The position numbers and the translations under genes are program-made. From Nitrosomonas sp. Nm84 (GTDB lineage: Bacteria > Pseudomonadota > Gammaproteobacteria > Burkholderiales > Nitrosomonadaceae), in contig NZ_QJJP01000015.1 in the NCBI RefSeq assembly GCF_003201565.1, positions 1 through 64,000 on the forward strand: a stretch of DNA of 64,000 nt, in the 5' to 3' direction. Of this stretch, positions 36,469-45,941 are shown in pieces (position 1 is the stretch's first letter; every line of letters begins with the position of its first letter). The notes below the pieces were generated by a model. The model did not search any database, had not been told where the DNA came from, and saw only the letters and a list, made by a program, of their open reading frames with translations.

Positions 36469-38001
36469 CTATACTTGCGGGTGAGCTCGCTCCAACTTGC
36501 TACAAAGTTTATTTAATGCACTCAGGTACGCTTTTGCAGAAGCCACAACAATGTCCGTATCTGCCCCATGTCCGTTCGCAATACGATCAGATTTACGTAA
36601 CCGAACAGTGACCTCCCCTTGTGCATCCGTTCCGCTGGTAATGTTGTTGACGGAAAATAACTGTAACTCGGCGCCACTTATCAGCAGTGCCTCAATCGCC
36701 CGGAAAGTTGCATCAACCGGACCGCTTCCTTGAGACTCGGCATGTATTTCATTACCATTATCTGAAATCACGATCCGTGCGTAAGGAATCTCACCTGTTT
36801 CGCAATGAATCGTTAGCGATATTAGCCTGTAACACTCTTGCAATATCAACACTTCATCCGAAACCAATGCTTGCAGATCTTCATCAAATATTTCGTGCTT
36901 CTTATCTGCCAATTCCTTAAAACGTAAGAAAGTATTATTGAGCATTTCTTCGGATTCCAATTCAATACCCAATTCCATAAGACGATTGCGAAACGCATTA
37001 CGCCCTGAATGTTTTCCTAGCAATAACTTATTCGCCCCCCAACCTACATCTTCGGCACGCATAATTTCGTAGGTTTCACGATGTTTCAACACGCCATCCT
37101 GATGAATCCCTGATTCATGCGCAAAAGCATTGGCACCGACAATCGCTTTATTAGGCTGCACCGGAAAACCGGTAATACCGGAGACCAGTTTACTTGCCGA
37201 AACAATATGTGTGGTATCAATTTTAGTATCACAAGGAAAGTAATCCTGGCGCGTACGCACAGCCATCACAACCTCTTCCAATGCTGCATTACCCGCTCTT
37301 TCGCCGAGGCCGTTAATGGTACATTCGACTTGCCGTGCACCATTCATCACGGCAGTTAATGAATTGGCTACCGCCAATCCTAAATCGTTATGACAATGCA
37401 CTGAAAAAATTGCCTTATCAGAATTAGGAATACGTTCACGCAAATCACGAATCAACTTGCCGAATTGTTCCGGCATGGTGTAACCGACGGTATCTGGAAT
37501 ATTCAGTGTGGTCGCGCCTGCATCAATAACCGCTTCGAGTATTTGACACAGGAAATCTATTTCCGAACGACCGGCATCTTCCGGAGAGAACTCAACATTA
37601 TCGGTATATTGGCGCGCCCATTTCACAGCCTTCACCGCTTGTACGATGACCTGATCCGGCGACATACGCAGTTTTTTCTTCATATGAATCGGTGACGTCG
37701 CAATAAACGTATGAATACGCGCTGACTGCGCACCTTTCAATGCCTCGCCTGCACGCTGAATATCAGCTTCAATCGCGCGCGCCAGACCACATACCACACT
37801 CCCCTTCACTGAATCAGCAACGGCCTTGACAGCTTCAAAATCCCCATTAGAAGCTGCTGGGAAGCCGGCTTCAATCACATCCACACCCATACGTTCCAAT
37901 TGCCAAGCAATGCGAACCTTTTCTTCTTTAGTCATTGATGCGCCAGGACTTTGTTCGCCATCACGTAGGGTAGTATCAAAAATAATTAAATGCTCTTGCA
38001 T
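36469..38001 (-). CDS. leuA: 2-isopropylmalate synthase
   Basis: The start at 38001 ([20 protein letters not shown]) is preferred over 38031 because GGAGAG precedes it. 510 residues. The catalytic barrel has [39 protein letters not shown] and HESGIHQDG; the C-terminal part is the leucine-binding regulatory domain ([18 protein letters not shown]). It condenses acetyl-CoA with 2-oxoisovalerate, the first step to leucine. Upstream lies a leucine-rich leader peptide, so attenuation control is likely. It closes the ilvB-ilvN-ilvC-psd-pssA-leuA block. Confidence 0.95.
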   Translation of the reverse strand: MQEHLIIFDTTLRDGEQSPGASMTKEEKVRIAWQLERMGVDVIEAGFPAASNGDFEAVKAVADSVKGSVVCGLARAIEADIQRAGEALKGAQSARIHTFIATSPIHMKKKLRMSPDQVIVQAVKAVKWARQYTDNVEFSPEDAGRSEIDFLCQILEAVIDAGATTLNIPDTVGYTMPEQFGKLIRDLRERIPNSDKAIFSVHCHNDLGLAVANSLTAVMNGARQVECTINGLGERAGNAALEEVVMAVRTRQDYFPCDTKIDTTHIVSASKLVSGITGFPVQPNKAIVGANAFAHESGIHQDGVLKHRETYEIMRAEDVGWGANKLLLGKHSGRNAFRNRLMELGIELESEEMLNNTFLRFKELADKKHEIFDEDLQALVSDEVLILQECYRLISLTIHCETGEIPYARIVISDNGNEIHAESQGSGPVDATFRAIEALLISGAELQLFSVNNITSGTDAQGEVTVRLRKSDRIANGHGADTDIVVASAKAYLSALNKLCSKLERAHPQV

Positions 38002-38037
38002 TATGCTCTCCACTTGAGGAAGAAAACTCACAATAAG

Positions 38038-38062
38038 ATAAAACTCGTTTATCGAATTTTAT
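38038..38062 (-). other. AT-rich hairpin between the leader peptide and leuA
   Basis: ATAAAATTCG pairs with CGAGTTTTAT around ATAAA (one G-U pair). It lies 37 nt before the leuA start. It has no following T run, so it might affect translation or be the downstream part of an attenuator. Confidence 0.35.
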
Positions 38063-38092
38063 AGGGTAGAAAGAAATAGAGGGTAGAAATTT

Positions 38093-38179
38093 TTAGCGCG
38101 CAAGGCGCAATAACAGCGCCAGTAGAATCACTGGTGCTGGCAGCAGATGGAGTGAGTGGATATTGTTTCTTACTAACAT
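38093..38179 (-). CDS. Leucine-rich leader peptide of leuA (attenuation)
   Basis: A 28-codon minus-strand frame with ATG at 38179 and TAA at 38093-38095. The product is MLVRNNIHSLHLLPAPVILL followed by ALLLRLAR. Ten of 28 residues are leucine, six of them in the last ten residues, with Val and Ile nearby; such a run of regulatory codons is the hallmark of leader peptides of ilv/leu operons. It lies 92 nt before leuA in the 225-bp gap after pssA. The ribosome site is weak. See the alternative hairpins that overlap it. No overlapping annotated gene makes this frame necessary. Confidence 0.6.
   Translation of the reverse strand: MLVRNNIHSLHLLPAPVILLALLLRLAR
38104..38139 (-). promoter_or_regulatory. 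Two mutually exclusive hairpins in the leuA leader
   Basis: Hairpin 1 (38114-38139): CAGC-A-CCAGT pairs with ACTGG-C-GCTG around GATTCT. Hairpin 2 (38104-38120): GGCGC pairs with GCGCC around TGTTATT. Both use 38116-38120, so only one can form at a time. Both overlap the leucine codons of the leader. A ribosome stalled on these codons would choose between them. I do not see a textbook T run, so the exact terminator is uncertain. Confidence 0.45.
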
Positions 38180-38226
38180 AATGGCCGAATATAAATAGTT
38201 TTTTCTTTTTGTGCAATAGACAATGC

Positions 38227-39000
38227 TTATGAGCCAGGTGTTTCACTACTTTTTTTATTTCTGCTAAAACGCCATAATTTAATAAAGAAACCAGAAAATG
38301 CATAGACTGCAAACAAACAAAACAATACGAGCGGCGGATGACTGGGGATTAAAACAAAGAAGAACAGCACTAATAACAGGATAGTAAAAAACGGTACTCG
38401 TCGACGTAAATTGATCTCTTTACCGCTATAGTAAGGAATATTGCTCACCATGGTTAACGCAGCAAACAAAGTCACCACACAAACCAGCCATTTAATATCG
38501 CTGCCTTGTACCTGAAAATTAAGCGTTACCCAAACAAGTCCGGCTATCAATGCTGCTGCTGCAGGACTGGGCAGTCCCTGAAAGAAACGCTTATCGACGA
38601 CTTCGATATTGGTATTGAATCGTGCAAGCCGCAACGCCGCACATGCACAGTAAATGAATGCAACTATCCAGCCCCATTGCTCCATATCTTTTAGGGCCCA
38701 TTCATATACGATCAATGCCGGTGCAATCCCAAAAGAAACCATATCGGACATACTGTCGTATTCTGCTCCGAACTCACTTTGAGTACCTGTAAGTCGTGCG
38801 ACACGACCGTCCAATCCATCCAGTACCATGGCAATAAAAATGGCTATCGCCGAATACTCAAAATTCCCGTTCATCGCTTGCACAATGGCATAGAATCCCG
38901 CAAATAGCGCAGCGGTAGTAAACAAATTAGGTAACAAATAGATGCCACGCCGTCGTAACCGGGACTTGAGCATAGTGCGCTCTGGTAGAGAATCAGGCAT
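38227..39000 (-). CDS. pssA: CDP-diacylglycerol-serine O-phosphatidyltransferase
   Basis: 257 residues with about six to eight hydrophobic segments. The CDP-alcohol transferase motif is complete (DGLDGRVARLTGTQSEFGAE, then YDSMSD). The enzyme makes phosphatidylserine in the inner membrane from CDP-diacylglycerol and serine; psd just upstream then decarboxylates it to phosphatidylethanolamine. The N-terminal RRRGIYLLPNLFTTAALFAG is typical of the Bacillus-type integral-membrane form. The C-terminus is a polar lysine/serine tail. Confidence 0.93.
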   Translation of the reverse strand: MPDSLPERTMLKSRLRRRGIYLLPNLFTTAALFAGFYAIVQAMNGNFEYSAIAIFIAMVLDGLDGRVARLTGTQSEFGAEYDSMSDMVSFGIAPALIVYEWALKDMEQWGWIVAFIYCACAALRLARFNTNIEVVDKRFFQGLPSPAAAALIAGLVWVTLNFQVQGSDIKWLVCVVTLFAALTMVSNIPYYSGKEINLRRRVPFFTILLLVLFFFVLIPSHPPLVLFCLFAVYAFSGFFIKLWRFSRNKKSSETPGS

Positions 39001-39049
39001 TATTGGTATATATGAAAAATGCTAACGAATGACAGTGTGCCATAAACCT

Positions 39050-39094
39050 TGTATCGGTTGCTTCGAAAACGTTTTTTTAACGACCTGTTAGGAT
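39050..39094. repeat. Dispersed inverted-repeat element, end fragment (copy 4)
   Basis: On the minus strand AACAGGTCGTTAAAAAAACG followed by TTTTCGAAGCAACC matches the left 30 bp of copy 1 (ACAGGTCGTTGAAAAACGTTTTCGAGGCAGTC) with few changes. Nothing of the rest of the element follows. It lies between psd and pssA. Confidence 0.5.
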
Positions 39095-39138
39095 TAGTTA
39101 TTGAAATAAAAACTCTAGCGAGCAAATAGATCACTTCT

Positions 39139-39804
39139 CTAGCTAGTCTCTTTATGTTCTTCACGAAATTCCGCCAACACTGTCAATGTTGCGGACACCT
39201 TATCGCCAATATTGACATTGATTTTAGTGTTCAATGGCAAATAAACATCGACCCTCGACCCGAATCGTATAAAGCCGAAACGTTGACCACGTGCCAAATG
39301 ATCGCCAGATGATGCATGACAAATAATACGTTTTGCAACTAAGCCAGCCACCTGCACACAGGTCACATCCGCACCATTATCTGCCTGAATCCATAGCGCA
39401 TTACGCTCGTTTTCCAGAGAAGCTTTGGGTAAATCCGCATTCACGAATTTTCCAGGAAAATACCATTTGTCACGCACTGTTCCATCGACCGGACTACGAT
39501 TAGAATGTACATTAAACACATTCATAAACACGCTGACCTTAATAGCTTCCCGCTCCAGATAAGGGTCCTGAATCTTTTCTACCGCGACAATTCTACCGTC
39601 AGCAGGCGCCAATATGGCATTGCGATCTGATGGCACCTCCCTGGGTGGATCACGGAAAAACTGCAGAACAAACAAGGCAATTACCCAAAGTGGTATTGCC
39701 CAGAGCCAGCCCACTAATAGCGTAGCGCCAGAAGCAGCAGTAAACGCTATTACGATATGTGGCCAGCCTTCACGAGCGATAATAGGATGAGGATAATGAG
39801 CCAT
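39139..39804 (-). CDS. psd: Phosphatidylserine decarboxylase (short form)
   Basis: 221 residues, the compact form of about 215 residues found in many bacteria. Two membrane segments at the N-terminus, then [20 protein letters not shown] and [19 protein letters not shown]. The self-cleavage serine that becomes the pyruvoyl group is in [11 protein letters not shown] near the end. The enzyme produces phosphatidylethanolamine. It lies 67 bp after ilvC and 139 bp before pssA, all on the minus strand. Confidence 0.93.
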   Translation of the reverse strand: MAHYPHPIIAREGWPHIVIAFTAASGATLLVGWLWAIPLWVIALFVLQFFRDPPREVPSDRNAILAPADGRIVAVEKIQDPYLEREAIKVSVFMNVFNVHSNRSPVDGTVRDKWYFPGKFVNADLPKASLENERNALWIQADNGADVTCVQVAGLVAKRIICHASSGDHLARGQRFGFIRFGSRVDVYLPLNTKINVNIGDKVSATLTVLAEFREEHKETS

Positions 39805-39870
39805 AAGTAGTTACAAAGAAATCTAAAATGATAAATAAGCCAAAATTCAAATCACAGAAAAATCAGTTCT

Positions 39871-40947
<1,077 letters not shown>

Positions 40948-41011
40948 TTAGAAAAAACTAATCGCTTTGGATTACTGGCTTCGAGATTCTTAATTCATCA
41001 GCAGGTGGGGA

Positions 41012-41503
41012 TTATACCTTTAAAATCCATTCTCCGCGCCCTATGCCGGATGCACCTGTGCGCACTGTCTCCAGAACTGCGCTGCACCCAACCGCTTCAA
41101 GAAACGCATCCAGTTTCGAGCTGGTGCCCGTTAACTCGATGGTATAGGATTTGTCTGTCACATCGATAATACAGCCACGAAAAATTTCAACCAAACGTTT
41201 AATTTCTTCCCGATCTGCGCCAACTGCGCGTACTTTTACCAGCATCAATTCGCGCTCGATATGGCTACCATCATTCAAATCGATGATTTTTACCACTTCA
41301 ATCAGTTTGTTCAGTTGTTTTGTTACTTGCTCGACTACTTCATCAGATCCCACCGTCACCAATGTCATTCGCGACAAGGTTGGATCCTCAGTAGGTGCCA
41401 CTGAAAGTGATTCAATGTTATAACCACGTGCTGAAAACAGGCCAGCTACGCGAGACAAGGCACCGGCTTCATTTTCCATTAATAAAGAAATAATATGTCG
41501 CAT
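41012..41503 (-). CDS. ilvN: Acetolactate synthase small (regulatory) subunit
   Basis: 163 residues. The N-terminal ACT domain reads HIISLLMENEAGALSRVAGL and YNIESLSVAPTEDPTLSRMT; the C-terminal half is the activation domain. It binds valine for feedback control of the large subunit. Called ilvN here; the IlvH name is equally used. It starts four bases after the ilvB stop, so the two subunits are translated together. Length is normal. Confidence 0.94.
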   Translation of the reverse strand: MRHIISLLMENEAGALSRVAGLFSARGYNIESLSVAPTEDPTLSRMTLVTVGSDEVVEQVTKQLNKLIEVVKIIDLNDGSHIERELMLVKVRAVGADREEIKRLVEIFRGCIIDVTDKSYTIELTGTSSKLDAFLEAVGCSAVLETVRTGASGIGRGEWILKV

Positions 41504-41507
41504 TTAT

Positions 41508-43211
41508 TTACACCAGAATCATTTCAGAGAGCCCTTTACCACCTGGTACCATGGGAAAAACATTTTCAGTCTGATCGGTAATAAAATCCATAAATACCAA
41601 TTGATCTTTCAGTTTAAATGCCTCCTTTAAAGCACCTTCTACATCTTCAGGCCGTTCAATTTTCATTCCGACATGTCCATAGCTTTCAGCCAGTTTCACA
41701 AAATCCGGTAGCGCATTCATATAGGATTCCGCATAGCGATTACCGTGAAAAAACTCCTGCCATTGCCTAACCATGCCCATGTAGCGATTATTTAAGTTAA
41801 TAATCTTTAATGGCAACTTATATTGCTTGCAGGTCGATAATTCCTGAATACACATCTGGATACTTGCTTCACCCGTAACACAAGCCACTTTGCCTTTCGG
41901 ATTGGCCAACTGCACCCCCATTGCCGCAGGCATTCCAAACCCCATCGTGCCCAATCCGCCCGAGTTAATCCAGCGCCGAGGCTTATCAAATTTATAAAAC
42001 TGCGCGGCCCACATTTGATGCTGCCCGACATCCGAGGTAATAAACGCATCACCTTTGGTAATATTGAACAACTTCTCAATAACCATTTGCGGTTTAATAA
42101 TTTCGCTATCACGATTAAACTTGAGACAATCCCTCTCGCGCCATAGCTCGATTTGTTTCCACCATTCTTTCAATGCTGCTTGATCCGGCTTTTCCTTTCC
42201 GGCCTTTAGCAGTTTAATCAGCTCTTTCAGCACATCCAGAACGTCACCGACTATCGGAACATCGACCTTAACGCGTTTTGAAATAGACGACGGATCAATA
42301 TCAATATGGATAATTTTTCTATTTTCATTAGAAAAATGCTTGGGATTACCAATGACACGATCATCAAAACGTGCACCCACAGCCACCAGAACGTCACAAT
42401 ACTGCATCGCCATGTTAGCTTCGTAAGTGCCATGCATACCCAACATACCTAAAGATTGCTTATCAGTAGCAGGATATCCTCCTAATCCCATTAAAGTATT
42501 GGTACAAGGAAAATTCAACAGCTGCGTCAACTCAGTCAGCTGAGGTGCCGCATTGCTCAGAATTACCCCGCCACCTGCATAGATCATCGGACGCTTAGCA
42601 GTGAGTATCAATTCAGCGGCTTTCTTGATCTGCCTGGAATGTCCTTTAACCACAGGGTTATAGGAACGCATAGTTACCTTATCCGGATAAACAAATTTGG
42701 TTTTTTGCTGCGAAACGTCTTTGGGTATATCCACCAACACAGGACCTGGGCGACCTGTTGAGGCGATATAGAAAGCTTTTTTAATAGTTTCCGCCAGTTC
42801 GGTGACATCTTTTACGAGAAAGTTATGTTTGACGCAAGGGCGCGTTATGCCGACCGTATCAACTTCCTGAAAGGCATCCAGGCCAATCGCGCTTGTCGGT
42901 ACCTGACCGCTAATCACGACCATCGGAATCGAATCCATGTAAGCGGTTGCGATCCCTGTTACTGCATTCGTCACACCCGGGCCTGAGGTAACCAAAGCCA
43001 CACCCACTTTATCGCTAGAACGGGCATAACCGTCTGCTGCATGCACGGCCGCTTGCTCATGACGCACCAAAATATGCCGAACCTTATCCTGCTTGAATAA
43101 TTCATCGTAAATAAACAATACCGCCCCACCGGGATAGCCGAAAATACACTGCACCCCTTCTTCCTGCAAACAGCGTATTGTAATTTCAGCGCCGGTTAAT
43201 TCCACACTCAT
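41508..43211 (-). CDS. ilvB: Acetolactate synthase large (catalytic) subunit
   Basis: 567 residues, a thiamine-diphosphate enzyme. The N-terminal part has FGYPGGAVLFIYDELFKQDK and the catalytic glutamate in LVRHEQAAVHAADGYARSS; the middle has GGGVILSNAAPQL; the C-terminal thiamine motif is GEASIQMCIQELSTCKQYKL to NNRYMGMVRQWQ. In most ThDP enzymes the motif begins GDG; here GEASIQM is seen, as in several proteobacterial acetolactate synthases. It joins two pyruvates, or pyruvate and oxobutyrate. It begins 72 bp after tldD. Confidence 0.94.
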   Translation of the reverse strand: MSVELTGAEITIRCLQEEGVQCIFGYPGGAVLFIYDELFKQDKVRHILVRHEQAAVHAADGYARSSDKVGVALVTSGPGVTNAVTGIATAYMDSIPMVVISGQVPTSAIGLDAFQEVDTVGITRPCVKHNFLVKDVTELAETIKKAFYIASTGRPGPVLVDIPKDVSQQKTKFVYPDKVTMRSYNPVVKGHSRQIKKAAELILTAKRPMIYAGGGVILSNAAPQLTELTQLLNFPCTNTLMGLGGYPATDKQSLGMLGMHGTYEANMAMQYCDVLVAVGARFDDRVIGNPKHFSNENRKIIHIDIDPSSISKRVKVDVPIVGDVLDVLKELIKLLKAGKEKPDQAALKEWWKQIELWRERDCLKFNRDSEIIKPQMVIEKLFNITKGDAFITSDVGQHQMWAAQFYKFDKPRRWINSGGLGTMGFGMPAAMGVQLANPKGKVACVTGEASIQMCIQELSTCKQYKLPLKIINLNNRYMGMVRQWQEFFHGNRYAESYMNALPDFVKLAESYGHVGMKIERPEDVEGALKEAFKLKDQLVFMDFITDQTENVFPMVPGGKGLSEMILV

Positions 43212-43283
43212 GCTTTCTGCATCCCAATATCAAATTCAACTAGTTATTAAATATTCATGCGGCAGTGCTACTTCTGCTTACCG

Positions 43284-44756
43284 CTAATTTCCCGTACCAC
43301 CCACTGTCAACCCATCGATGCGCAATGTGGGTTGTCCCACACCCACAGGCACACTCTGTCCATCCTTGCCACATGTTCCGACACCTGGATCAAGTAACAT
43401 ATCGTTCCCGATCATAGAAACTCGTGTCAGCACATCAGGGCCATTACCAATTAAAGTAGCCCCTTTAACAGGATAAGTAATTTTTCCATCTTCAATCATA
43501 TAGGCTTCGGCCGCTGAAAAAACAAATTTCCCGCTGGTGATATCCACTTGTCCGCCACCAAAATTTGCGGCATACAAGCCATGCTTGACCGAAGCGATGA
43601 TTTCTGCCGGATCCTTATCGCCATTCAGCATATAGGTATTCGTCATGCGCGGCATCGGTATATGCGCAAAAGACTCACGCCGACCATTACCGGTCACAGG
43701 AGAATTCATTAATCGAGCATTTAGGCTGTCCTGCAAATAGCCCCTAAGTATGCCATCTTCTATCAACACAGTACATTGCGTCGGATTACCTTCGTCATCA
43801 ATATGTAACGATCCACGCCTTTGCGGAATTGTTCCATCATCGACCACCGTGACACCGGGAGCTGCAACGCGCTCACCAATACGTCCTGAAAACGCTGAAC
43901 TGCCTTTGCGGTTGAAATCCCCTTCCAGTCCATGACCTATTGCTTCATGCAACAATATCCCAGGCCAGCCACTCCCCAGAACAACCGTCATGGTACCTGC
44001 CGGCGCCGGGCGCGCATCCAAATTAATCACGGCTTGATGCACAGCTTTTTTTGCATAATCCTGCAAAATTTCATCGGTAAAATAAGCATAATTAAAGCGC
44101 CCGCCACCACCGGCAACACCTTGTTCACGCCGACCATTTTCTTCCACGATCACCTGCAAGGACAACCGAACCAGTGGCCTCACATCAGCTGCAAGCAACC
44201 CATCACTACGCGTTACCAGTACCACTTCATATTCACCGGCAAGCGATGCCACCACCTGAGTAACCCGCTGATCCAATTGTCGGGTATAGCGCTCGAGTTT
44301 TTCTAACAAAGCCACTTTATCCGCATCTTTAAGACTTGCGATGGGGTCTTCCGGCAAATACAACTGTGTGTGGCGATCCACCGCATTATCTTTCATGACT
44401 TGCACTGCAGGCATACCACCCCGATTGGCGATCGCCCGTGTTGCCTGAGCCGCCGATACCAGAGCTGGCATGCTAATGTCATCGGAATAAGCGAATCCGG
44501 TCTTTTCTCCACTAATCGCACGAACACCAACCCCTTGCTCGATATTGAAGCTACCAGATTTGACGATACCTTCTTCCAGCATCCAGCCTTCAGAGCGGCT
44601 GTACTGAAAATAAAGATCCGCATAATCGATTTTATGCGTGAGTATCTGATCCAACACGCGTTGTAATCCGGTTGCATCAATGTCATAGGGCGACAACAAG
44701 CAACGGTCGGCAATTGCATAAAAATCTTTATTTTCTGTCATCCATTCAATCGTCAT
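43284..44756 (-). CDS. tldD: Metalloprotease TldD
   Basis: 490 residues, full length. The zinc motif is [11 protein letters not shown] near residue 260, and the C-terminal half has [20 protein letters not shown] and [20 protein letters not shown]. TldD acts with TldE (PmbA), which is not in the window, as a protease involved in CcdA degradation and microcin maturation. It lies between ilvB and the nitrilase gene on the minus strand, an order common in betaproteobacteria (nitrilase-tldD). Confidence 0.94.
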   Translation of the reverse strand: MTIEWMTENKDFYAIADRCLLSPYDIDATGLQRVLDQILTHKIDYADLYFQYSRSEGWMLEEGIVKSGSFNIEQGVGVRAISGEKTGFAYSDDISMPALVSAAQATRAIANRGGMPAVQVMKDNAVDRHTQLYLPEDPIASLKDADKVALLEKLERYTRQLDQRVTQVVASLAGEYEVVLVTRSDGLLAADVRPLVRLSLQVIVEENGRREQGVAGGGGRFNYAYFTDEILQDYAKKAVHQAVINLDARPAPAGTMTVVLGSGWPGILLHEAIGHGLEGDFNRKGSSAFSGRIGERVAAPGVTVVDDGTIPQRRGSLHIDDEGNPTQCTVLIEDGILRGYLQDSLNARLMNSPVTGNGRRESFAHIPMPRMTNTYMLNGDKDPAEIIASVKHGLYAANFGGGQVDITSGKFVFSAAEAYMIEDGKITYPVKGATLIGNGPDVLTRVSMIGNDMLLDPGVGTCGKDGQSVPVGVGQPTLRIDGLTVGGTGN

Positions 44757-44830
44757 AATTATCCGGTCTTATTTTATCAGCAGATGATGCAGTCACGTAG
44801 AGAATTATTATTTATTAACAAACGCTTAAC

Positions 44831-45694
44831 TTAACAGTATTGTAGGATTCGATGATTCAATGCGGGCAGATTTGTTCGCAAACTCGCCTGATACCCCGGA
44901 TCAAGTGTCGCCACCACAGCGCCAGAGCCCCGTGGCAAACGCTCCATCACCACACCCCAAGGATCCACAATCATACTATCTCCGTTCGTTTCCCGTCCAT
45001 TGACATGGTACCCCCCCTGCCCGGGCGCTATCACATATGCCATATTTTCAACCGCACGTGCACGCACCAGGATCTCCCAATGCGCCTTGCCAGTAATTGC
45101 AGTAAATGCCGCAGGTGCCAGAATAATATCAACATTATTCATCATACGGAATAACTCGGGGAAGCGCAGATCGTAACATATCGACAATCCGATACGACCA
45201 AATGGAGAGTCTACAGTGACAACCTCGCTTCCAGCCTTAATGGTTCTTTCTTCAGCATAGCATTCATCACCTAGCCGCAATCCAAACAAATGAATTTTGT
45301 CATAACGCGCAACTTGTTCTCCGTTGTCCGCATATACCAAACAACTATTATAAATTTTATCCGATTCGGACGAAGCTAATGGCACCGATCCGCCCACCAG
45401 CCATATCCCCAGGCGTTTTGCTGTATCACTGAGAAATTTCTGTATTTGCCCGTCACCCGGTTGTTCCTGAACAGTCAGCTTATCCGTGTCTTTCATTCCC
45501 ATGATGCAGAAATATTCAGGCAATACAACCAGTTCAGCTTTCTGAGAAACTGCATCTTCTATTAGGCGCGCTGCTTCCTCCAGATTTGCAGACACACTTG
45601 GGCCCGAAGCCATCTGAATGGCGGCAACACGAAAGCTTGCCCGTTTTTCATATTCAATCACCGGCTGATTATGTTTAGTGCTATCGTTCAACAT
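44831..45694 (-). CDS. Carbon-nitrogen hydrolase (nitrilase superfamily, Nit-like amidase)
   Basis: 287 residues. The catalytic triad is Glu in LVVLPEYFCIMG, Lys in ARYDKIHLFGLRLGD and Cys in GLSICYDLRFPELFR. The overall layout matches the Nit1/Nit2-like group that hydrolyses deaminated glutathione; this exact substrate is inferred from family and not shown. Cytoplasmic. It lies 74 bp upstream of tldD on the same strand and divergent from glnE. Confidence 0.88.
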   Translation of the reverse strand: MLNDSTKHNQPVIEYEKRASFRVAAIQMASGPSVSANLEEAARLIEDAVSQKAELVVLPEYFCIMGMKDTDKLTVQEQPGDGQIQKFLSDTAKRLGIWLVGGSVPLASSESDKIYNSCLVYADNGEQVARYDKIHLFGLRLGDECYAEERTIKAGSEVVTVDSPFGRIGLSICYDLRFPELFRMMNNVDIILAPAAFTAITGKAHWEILVRARAVENMAYVIAPGQGGYHVNGRETNGDSMIVDPWGVVMERLPRGSGAVVATLDPGYQASLRTNLPALNHRILQYC

Positions 45695-45941
45695 TATTCC
45701 ACTACTTTAATTTTCAAAATTTTGATAAGAAACCGCTTTGGTTTATTGATTATATACTGCAATTTATCAATATTATTATAAAGTTATGAAAAATCCCTAT
45801 AAAAAACAGGAGATATATTCAATACCAAACCGGATTCTAGCATCTACGCCGACATCGTTCTATTTTGATTTACAATAAATCTGATGTCAGCAAGCGCTGC
45901 CTTTGCTATTCTATGAAATTGAATTAACTGTCGAGCGCTCA

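Noticed and set aside
44852-45154. 100-codon plus-strand frame inside the nitrilase gene
   Set aside because: Shadow of a clearly recognised gene.
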